A stretch of DNA of 64,000 nucleotides from Immersiella caudata (lineage: Eukaryota > Ascomycota > Sordariomycetes > Sordariales > Lasiosphaeriaceae): NCBI GenBank assembly GCA_030512335.1, contig JAULSU010000006.1, positions 930,001 through 994,000 of the forward strand, in the 5' to 3' direction. Below are positions 52,805 to 61,018 of this stretch, piece by piece (positions within the stretch are counted from its first letter, which is position 1; each line of letters opens with the position of its first letter). Below the pieces are notes generated by a model. It saw only the letters and a program-made list of their open reading frames with translations, searched no databases and had not been told where the DNA came from. A program made the translations under genes and the position numbers.

Positions 52805-55800
52805 TTATGCCTCCTCCTCGTCCGTAGGGTTCACCATCGCATCGATCTGCGCCTTGGCGTGCTGCTCTAGCCTCCCGGTCACCTGCCGCCCGACGTAATA
52901 CTGGTCCTGGTGCACCGCCAGCTGCGCGGCCGTCATGCCCACGCTCGTCGGCACCAGCGCCGTCAGCTCATGCACCTGCAGCGTCCCCGGGGCGACACCG
53001 ACGAAGGCCTCCAGCTCGGACAGGCCGAAGACGTCAAAGTTCTTAGGGTGCCCTCCGCCGGCCTTGGCGGCGATGCCTGTCTTGACCTGGCTGCTGCGCC
53101 GCGAGACCTCGGCCTGGACGGCGGCGGCCGCGTCGCCGCACAGCTGCTCGACGGCGAGCGAGATGCGCTCGTTGAGCTTGGCCGTCAGGTTGGCCTTGCG
53201 GTTGCCGCAGCACGCAAACGCCTGTTTCATCGACTGCCAGAAGCTGAGCGGGTTGGCCTGCGCGTGGACCGCGCCGAGCACCCAGGCGAAGAGCTGCGCC
53301 GCGTCGGCGGCGGCGAGCTGCCGCGGGCCCGCGCTCTGCTCCCACAGGCTGAAGAAGAGCGACGTGAGCGGCAGCTGGGACAGCTTCTCCGCCGCGGGGA
53401 TCGGGTCGGGGAAGCGCGGCTTCGTTCCCGTGAAGTGGTAGATTTCGCCGGTGAGGTCGAACTGGAGGGATAAGCAGATGGCCTTGATGATCTGTTCCAC
53501 AATCAGTCTTTGTTCCAGGTACTTTGCCGCATCAACAAGGGGCGATAAAAGCCAATTTCAAGCAACCTACTTTTTCATCCACAAAGGTGCTGTCTGGAGA
53601 GCAACCGGCCGCCAGTGGCCGCAGGAAGTTCTCGGCTCCGTTGTAGAGCACGCTGCAAGGAACCCCCCTCGCCTCGACGCGCCCGACCATGTTCCAGAAC
53701 ATGCGTGCCCGCACCGGAAGCGGCAGGCATGACACGATGAAGTACATGTCGGCGTCGGCCATGGCGTTTGTTCCGGCGGGCGACGGGCCAAAGATGCCGG
53801 GCACGGCCTTCATCCTCGCCATGCGCGGCACGCCCTCGCAGATGACGACGCCGCCGGTTTTCCCTTGGAGGGCCCCGGCGTCTGGCACCGCGACGAACCG
53901 GCGCAGCGGCATGTTCCGGGTCAGGTCCTTAGCGGCCTTAGCGGCGCTCTGGTCGACGGCTGACTCGATGTCGCCAAAGCAGTTGAGGCCGCCGAGGGAC
54001 ACGGGGTAACGATGCGCTGCTGCCGTGACCGCCACGTCGTCGGGGCCGGCCTCGCGCAGCGTGCGAGCGAGCTCCTTGGGATTTGCCACCGCCGCGGCCG
54101 AGGAAGACTGCGCCGACGTGAGATGATGGGCCGGGAACGTCGCATGCCTCGCCCACGACTGGAGACTGGCCAGGTGGGCGGCGGCCAGGCCGACAAACAA
54201 GAGGCTGGTGCCGCCCTGAAGGATCAGGCCCGTTTCCCACGGGTCGAGCAGGTCCCACGGGTTCATGACCTCGCGGCTGAAGTAAAGGAAGGGATTGGCG
54301 AACAGGAGGAGCGTCTTGCCGACGTAGGACCGCAGCACGTTCTCCTTGGTGACAGGGCTTTCGTACGAGCCTGTGAGGCTCAGATTGAAGATGTCGAGCT
54401 TGGTGTGAAGGCGGTTTCGTACTAGTTCGATGATCTGGTGGATGGCGTGGTTTGGCGTGGCCGAGTTGACCACCAGCAGGTACGACGGGTCCGGGCTGAG
54501 GTGGTAGACGCCCGAGATCTGCATGCGCATCTGGTACGTCTGGATGGACCGCTGGATCCCTGTGATGGGGTCGGCGAGGAGGAGCTCGAGCGTGAGAAAG
54601 CCGTCGCTGAACTCCATGACGAGGTCATTCACGCTGAATTCTTGGTCGATTGTCACGGTCGAGTTCGCTTCAAACTCGTCGATGTCGTCGACTGCCTCGC
54701 CTGGCTTGTCTTCGGCCATGTAAGTGAGATCAAAGAAGCGATATTCGTCCAGGAGCCGGGTTGCACAGGCTCGCTTGAGCGTGCCCTGGAGGCCGTATCC
54801 TTTGATCGAGTCATTGTGTACCTAAGCGGGTTTGGCTTCTGTCAGCGAATCTTTTTCTTTCCCTCCCCTTTCTCTCCAACCTCACTGGGCTAGCTAGCTA
54901 GCTAGCCCAGTGAGGCTTTGTTTTTTGTTGTTTTTTTCAATACTTACCATCCATGCAAACCGGACCTTGTCTCCCTTGGCCACGCAGTCGAGGTACGTTG
55001 GCGGGTCTAGGCGCAGGGGGGTACTTGATGGTAATGGAACGGGCGGTGCAAAAATTCGGGATGGGCCTCCTGAGGCGTTCGGGAAAGTAAGCCGTAAGCA
55101 TGACCGAGTCGATGGCATTAAGGGGGATGCCCGGCGCCTTTGGGGCCCATTCGTTTCGTATATACGCGCGCAGCATGCCGGGCAGCAGAACCTCTTGCCC
55201 GGGTTGGATTGACGGTGGGAGCTCTAGAGGCTCGGCCTCGACCGGCTGCAGCCACTGCGTGCCCTGGATGAGCAAGTGTATGAGGCGGCTCGACGGCGAA
55301 GGCATATGCCCTACGTTCCGTACTCGGATACTATGCACAAGAAGATGCTCGCCAGGCTCGTTGAAGCCGTCCTGGTTTTCATCCACGATGGCGAAGCTGA
55401 GCAGCTGCAGAACGTATGGGCCGGGATACGTCGCCTCGGACAGGTCGCCGCGAATCACGCGGATTTGGATGCTGCCGTGAGCGGCCCTTTGCGTCCGCAC
55501 ATATGGGGGTCAGTGGCACGTCGTTGGGGGGGAGGGGGGTAACTGGGGAAGACCGGGCCGGGCAGGGGTTACTCACGAGTTACCAGCACCTAGATATGTC
55601 GACGGGCGGTTTCCTGGTGGCCCGTTATGGCCGTTTCGGCCGCCAGACATGACGCGGGCCGTGTCGCCGTCGCTCCATGCGTACCCATTGCCGCCTCTCC
55701 CGCCACGTCCGCCGTCTCCTGGCTCCCCATGGAGCCCACTAGCGCCGCCCTCGCCGCCCTTGGTGTTGTACTCGAGGGGAAGCAGCAGGTCGGTGTCGTC

Positions 55801-56405
55801 ATCGTGGACTGTGACAAACACGTTGCCGCCAGGGGCGCCATTGGCGCCATCCGAGCCGACCCCGCCGCTAGAGTTGGCATTCTGTCAGCCCAGCGTCCAG
55901 AGGATTCAGATAGAGGCAATCCCAGACTCACTCTCCGCCCCGGCCTCCGTTGCCGCCGTCCTCGCCGTGGGAGTACTTGGTCGCATCTCGGCCGTGTCTG
56001 CCCGGCCCCCCCGCCTGCCCATTCTCGCCACGCCCGCCGGCTCCGCCGTTTCCGCCGTTAGCCTTGAGCAGCAGTCGCTCATTCCTCGAGATTTTCCACC
56101 GCTGCCCGCTATGACCGCCCTCGCCCGACACCAGCGCTGCACCGGGCTCGTCGTCAGAGTACGTCAGGCGGATGCGAATGTCCGTCCCGGGCGAGCCAGC
56201 AGTTGGGTACCCTGCCGAGCAGCCGTTCACGCCATTTTGGCCCATAGGTGCTGCCGGAGGCGTGTCGTGTCAGTCAACATAAGCCAGGTGGCGAAAGAGA
56301 CGAGAGAGTGGCGCCTGTCACCCTACCTTCGGGTGCCCGCTGGGCGAAGAATTCGGCGCCGGGAGCGCCATCCCTACCACTCGTGTCAATTACCTTGAGG
56401 TCCAT
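52805..56405 (-). CDS. Glycine-rich, collagen-like multidomain protein (apparent frameshift)
   Basis: Likely exons: 56405-56327, 56250-55932, 55867-55577, 55486-54948, 54821-53571, 53491-52805, about 1,054 residues. It opens MDLKVIDTSGRDGAPGAEFF, then a Gly-rich zone of G-x-x-G turns (NGGNGGAGGRGENGQAGGPG, KGGEGGASGLHGEPGDGGRG). A beta-rich part follows (SIQIRVIRGDLSEATYPGPY; DENQDGFNEPGEHLLVHSIR; PPTYLDCVAKGDKVRFAWM), then a helical half (DIFNLSLTGSYESPVTKENV; FGLSELEAFVGVAPGTLQV). This order fits the large fungal proteins with a collagen-like start and a DUF7932-type domain, as far as I can recall. Exon 4 has one base too many: the frame before 55016-55021 (G6 on plus) and the frame after it are both clearly coding but out of step by one. 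Either a recent mutation or a sequence error. Function unknown; it is a likely partner of the neighbours. Confidence 0.75.
54880..54915. repeat. Perfect 36-bp palindrome inside an intron
   Basis: CCTCACTGGGCTAGCTAG followed by its exact reverse complement; lies in the 126-nt intron 54822-54947 of the collagen-like gene. As RNA it would make an 18-bp hairpin with no loop, or somewhat fewer pairs with one. Confidence 0.95.
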
Positions 56406-57016
56406 GGTCGCCGTCTTGACAGGGCTGCAAGATGTCACAAACCGAACCGCAGAGATGCCCGAGCTAACGCCGTGGGAGGCGGGTAGTCGCCTCTAAATTA
56501 TCTTCCACCGGCCTATATAGGTACTTTTGGGTGAGTTGGGCGTGCGCTGGGGGTTCAGACTAGACCTAGCTAGCCCTAGCCCTCGTTCGCAATACGGCCG
56601 GCAAACAAAGAAAGCCCCTTCTGGCTCGACAAGCCATCGGCGCCCTGACCAGCTAGCGGCTTGGCGAGGTGCAGCAAGCAACCTTTGGTGGCGTCACTAG
56701 ATCTCCCCAATTGGGGTTTCGCTCATATTGGCGCTCCAGAACGGTCGTGCTGGCAGAGGCTCTGGGAAGGTGATGGGGTGTTAGTGCGCGATTTCCCCCT
56801 GAGCTGCAAGCCATGGCAACTTCAGCCGCACTGAAAGGTGGAAATGTCACAGTAGCGCCTGCCCGTGGGGGGTAGCCACACACACATGTGCTCATGAATA
56901 GCTGTCGAGCAACTGCTCCAAACCGATGCCAAACTTCTGGACTTTTCTCTTCCCATTTTCCTTTCTCTGCCCCAGCGCCCCACCCTCCTAGCAGGTTGCT
57001 CGGCACCTATCTAGCC
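56406..57016. promoter_or_regulatory. Bidirectional promoter of first gene pair in the accessory cluster
   Basis: These 611 bp separate the divergent starts of the collagen-like gene (minus) and the Tubby-like gene (plus). Short CTAGCTAGCCCTAGCCC-type repeats occur at 56565-56583, echoing the palindrome in the intron. No known box recognised. Confidence 0.4.
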
Positions 57017-58096
57017 ATGCCGATCAAGAGCAAGACGCCGAAGCCTGCGAAGTTCACCCTCGCAGCTTCGCAACCCCCACCGCCCCAGCCGACGCCCTCT
57101 GCGGCGCTGCACCCCCAGCTAGCCGCGGCGAGCACGCAGGACTTGCTTTACTTCTACAACATGGCCGCCGCTCTCTACAGGGATGCCGCCGGCGACGGAC
57201 ACGACCCAAACCAGACGGAGCAAGCGCTACCACCGGCCTACGATGCCGGCGGCAGCAGTGTCTTGCCCCGGGCGCCCGCCACGCTGGTGCTGCGGCTCTT
57301 CCGCCAGACGGCAACGCACATCCTACCCGTGTCGGAGCGGTTCCATCTCGGCCCGGCCGACCGCCAGCCGCTGTACTCGCTGACGGCGCAGCCGAGCCCG
57401 CGCTCGGCGGCCGAGTTCAACGAGCTCGCCATCGCGCGGCGCCACCCCCTCAGCGGCGCCTGGCAGGGCGTGTGCACGTCGGACGTGGAGCCGCGCCTCA
57501 ACCTCGGCCTGCCTGGCAACTGGAAGGTCGCCTCGCTGACTATTGATGCCATGCCGGTCTGGAAGAGGATGGCCTCGGGCCGCGTCCTGGAGCACGGCGG
57601 CGGTGGTGCGGCTAACAAGATGGGCCTGTGGTGGGACGGCAACGGCCCTGCCGGCGTCGTCGGCGGCGTCTACGGCCTGTGGTGGGAGGGTGGCCCGGCC
57701 GCGGGTAGGGCCGAGGTATTTTACCTTGTCGAGCGCTGGCGCGGGTTCGACGGCGGATTCTCGGCGGGAGTGGTTAGGGTGAGTGTATCTCTAGTTCCTA
57801 TCTTATCTTTTTTCTTTCTTTTTTCACTTCATTCCTTCTGTAGGGAGGGGGGGCCATCGTTGCTGACGACATGCATACAGATAAAAGCAGCCTGCCACGA
57901 TGACATCGCTGACGGGCAGCCGGCGAGAATCCGATTTGCGAATCAGGATCTAGGCACCTTGAATTTCTTTGGTGATGGAAGGACCCCGCCGCAGTTCGTA
58001 TGCTCAGACTCCCGCACACTCGTCATGCTTGATCTCGTCATGGCCGGTCTCATGACCGTCTTGGTGGCCGAGACGCGGAAAAAGAGGGTTATCTAA
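57017..58096 (+). CDS. Protein with probable Tubby C-terminal/LURP-one-like fold
   Basis: Exons 57017-57778 and 57881-58096 with a 102-nt intron; 325 residues. After a Pro/Ala-rich start come THILPVSERFHLGPADRQPL and LYSLTAQPSPRSAAEFNELA, resembling the first hairpin of the LURP-one/Tubby-like fold (a polar strand, then D-x2-x-x-P-x-Y-x-L/V). KVASLTIDAMPVWKRMASGR and AEVFYLVERWRGFDG are middle strands. The second exon ends in a hydrophobic helix (RTLVMLDLVMAGLMTVLVAE) with TRKKR behind it, like the central helix of that fold. If so, it would bind membrane phosphoinositides or act like a scramblase relative; this is inference. It is divergent from the collagen-like gene and convergent with the four-helix membrane protein gene. 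Confidence 0.7.
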   Translation: MPIKSKTPKPAKFTLAASQPPPPQPTPSAALHPQLAAASTQDLLYFYNMAAALYRDAAGDGHDPNQTEQALPPAYDAGGSSVLPRAPATLVLRLFRQTATHILPVSERFHLGPADRQPLYSLTAQPSPRSAAEFNELAIARRHPLSGAWQGVCTSDVEPRLNLGLPGNWKVASLTIDAMPVWKRMASGRVLEHGGGGAANKMGLWWDGNGPAGVVGGVYGLWWEGGPAAGRAEVFYLVERWRGFDGGFSAGVVRVSVSLVPILSFFFLFSLHSFCREGGPSLLTTCIQIKAACHDDIADGQPARIRFANQDLGTLNFFGDGRTPPQFVCSDSRTLVMLDLVMAGLMTVLVAETRKKRVI

Positions 58097-58727
58097 CAAA
58101 GGCGAGGTTCGACTGTTTTGGTTAATTGCCGCCTGAGAGGCTTGTTGGATTGAATTTAGGGTTGCAGCAACCGTAATTTTATCTAATACACCCCAAGAAA
58201 CCAGTTCTGCGGGCTCCCAGCTGATGCAATGACGCAAGAAGAGTGATTGTTCTGACTGGAAACTCTCTTGTCCTGTTTACGTTGGACTTGTTCTCCGCAG
58301 CGACGTGCAGGTTATCATTAGGCATTTTTGCCACAACATGGGTCTCATGATGTGCGTTGTCAAGTTGTTAAGAGTTTCAGTGACTGCCATGGCAGCCATG
58401 GCTATCCGAAGTAAAAAAGCCACAAATATTGATATCATACCCGACACCGGAAACAAAAAAAAGCCTAGTTAACGCTTATATACTTTTACAAAGATCCGAG
58501 GCAAACCTATGTAGATACATCAAACAGGAAGCCAAGCTTAAACAAGACTTATCGTAGTAGTCTCCAACATCAAGACTTCCTACGCCAACACCATTTACCT
58601 CCGTAAACATAGCAAAAGAACGAGGCATCTCAGAACAGGCCAAGGCATTTCTTTGACTAAGCCCTCATGAGCAGTGCCCTGATATATGGCAGCTGCCCAC
58701 AACCATCTCTTCGTCTTCGGACCCCCA
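58097..58727. other. Convergent 3' region
   Basis: This lies between the stops of the Tubby-like gene and the minus-strand membrane protein gene. It is AT-richer than the genes. No coding feature seen. Confidence 0.5.
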
Positions 58728-60056
58728 TCAAGGTTCCCTGAATGCTACAACATGCAGGATTGAGAGTGGTATGTACGACAGGATGAATCCCGCCGTCGCC
58801 GCTGGTGACGCGCACTGGTTACCTTCATGGTACTGGAGATCGATTGGATGTTAGGAGGTATGTCACTATCGGGGTGGGGCGGGAGGACAGGCTTCTCGAA
58901 CACTGGAGGGCAACGACAGCCGCAAGAGACCAGAGACTCACCTCAAAACAAGACTTGGTGTCAACCGCCCACGTCACACCATTGCCGATGGCGCAGATAC
59001 AGAGGAGGCCGGTGGAGTAGAAGAGCCTCGAACGCCACCGTGCCACCGTGAGGAAGAACTGTATTAGACCAAGGCCCACCACGGCGGCGGTAAAGTAGAC
59101 GTTTGTTACACGCAAATCAGGGAATCTTTTAACGACCGCCGCTATGTAGAAGCCGGCGAGGAGACCCCCAAATATGAGACTCAGCGCAAAGAGACACTGG
59201 GAAGTGGTTCAAAATAGCCGGTCAGCGAGACGGATAAGGGTGGGTCGGGGGGGGAGGAGCGTACGGTTGAAAACACCCTCCGCTTGCGTTTCCTGCCCGC
59301 ACGCGGCCTAGAATAGTGCAGGGGGGCGAGATTTGGGGCCGGTGCCGGTGCCGAGGTCACGGGCAGGGATGTAGGCATGCCGCCTCGTCTTGTCTCTTGA
59401 AAGGCACCCCATGTGGGAGGCGGAGCGGGCGATCGCAGCTTCTCCTTCTGCCTGGCCGCCCTCAGGAAGGGGTGGTGATCGCAGCTGGGCACCAGGACGT
59501 CGCTGCAGTCGTTGTACCAGTGGTCCAGGTCAAATGTCCGGGGATCACGCGTCTCGCCCCGAACCGCCTGGCCGGCCAGCAACGCCGCATACAGGCCCGC
59601 GAACTCGGAGTCCCGGCCCTCGGGGTTGAGACTCACGTTCCACGCGACCCAGTGGTTGGTGAAGCGGCGGATCGGCGAGCCGTGCGGACACCTCGCCTCG
59701 ATGAAGGCCCAAGGCCCGAAGAGGGCGGCCGCGCAGTTCTGAACGAGCTGGCCGAGGGCATAGCGCTCAAAGCCGTCATCGTGAAGTTGGCGGGCGAGGA
59801 CCCAGGCGGCGGCTGCCTTGGTCGTCCATGCACTTTGCGAGATGGCGAGCACCGAGCTTTCCCTCAGTCGGGCGGCGTCGTAATCCGGCGGCTCTGGGCG
59901 ATGAGTAGACCACTCCGCGTACAGAGCCTGCACGTCGGCGTCCTTCTCGTGGGGCTGGTTAGGATCGAGCGGACCGCGCCCGAAAACCGAAAAGTCCAGC
60001 GACTGTTTTTTGTCCGCGGGAAACGAGTTCTGAGCGTGTGATGGAGGGGACGACAT
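58728..60056 (-). CDS. Unknown protein with soluble N-terminal half and about four membrane helices
   Basis: Exons 60056-59265, 59196-58942 and 58832-58728; 383 residues. The start MSSPPSHAQNSFPADKKQSL is chosen as the first ATG after the leader; longer upstream frames have random composition. The soluble half (SSVLAISQSAWTTKAAAAWV; FERYALGQLVQNCAAALFGP; FTNHWVAWNVSLNPEGRDSE; HWYNDCSDVLVPSCDHHPFL) is mostly helical and holds clustered Cys/His residues. A basic stretch (RPRAGRKRKRRVF) precedes the membrane part: CLFALSLIFGGLLAGFYIAA, VYFTAAVVGLGLIQFFLTVA, LFYSTGLLCICAIGNGVTWA and, across a 109-nt intron, ATAGFILSYIPLSILHVVAF. No family recognised. Its place next to the SNTX/GTPase gene suggests a membrane partner. 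Confidence 0.72.
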
Positions 60057-61018
60057 ATCGCCGGGCGAAGGTAAGGTACCTAGACGAGGGATAGAAGTGC
60101 ACACTCGAGCCAGAGAGTTGGGGGATGAGCTGGAGGGGGCCAATACACGTCGGGGGAGACTTGATTGAGAGGCAATGATGCAGATACCTAACTTCCTCCC
60201 CGCCCCCCTCTTCCCTCCCCTCCCCTTCCTCGTCTTTCTCTTTTTCTTTTGTGTGCTAATCCCCGGTGGTGTCTGCTGACTCTCGGTAGTCGGTGAGGGA
60301 AAGGGATGTTCCTCAGTACCTGCGCGCCTTATCCCAATTTGGTCGCGCAAAGAACCTGAAAACCGGGCCTGGGCCGTGGGGTGCGCGGGGTTAGTGGAAA
60401 TGAGCAACAAGCTATTTGAAGTACGCAGCTTGGGTGCAGGCATTCGGGAGCTGGTGCTATTGATCCTACGGCCTTTCCGTGCCTCGGAGCTGGACAGAGG
60501 TGGCGACGTCTTGGCAGTTGAATCTTGTGAGAGGTGTGGGGCTAGCCCCACCTCTCTGGCCAGTATTTCAGCTTGCCCAGGCCTTCTTCCACTCACCATT
60601 CTGCTGTCCACCTCTGACAAATCTCGATGACCGCTGAGGCGTCAGTAAATCTCAGCCGCACGCCCACATGCAATAATTCCATCACACCGACGCCTCGGGC
60701 GCCTATATGGCATCACCTGTAAATGAGATGGCGTCGAGACTGGCGGCGACCACAACTTTACCAGCTGGGCGGCGTCTGGTCACATTACGGATGGCCCCGA
60801 TGGTACCGCCACCTTTGATGGCCCCGTTCAGGCCGTTTACCTCACCACGCTGCCCGCGATTCCTGCTCGCATGCCCAGGCATCGTCCGAAAATCTCTTTT
60901 ACTTCCAACATATTCGTCTGCAGCTTTCGTTGGTTGTTCCATCTAGAGTCCCAGTTAGCAAACACACTTATGGTACTTGCTCCCTGTTTGCGACCTTTCT
61001 CGCCACAGCCTGAGCACC
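60057..61018. promoter_or_regulatory. Bidirectional promoter of second gene pair
   Basis: About 960 bp between the divergent starts of the membrane protein (minus) and the SNTX/GTPase gene (plus). The leader of the former is CT-rich on its coding strand near 60200-60250. No known box recognised. Confidence 0.4.
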
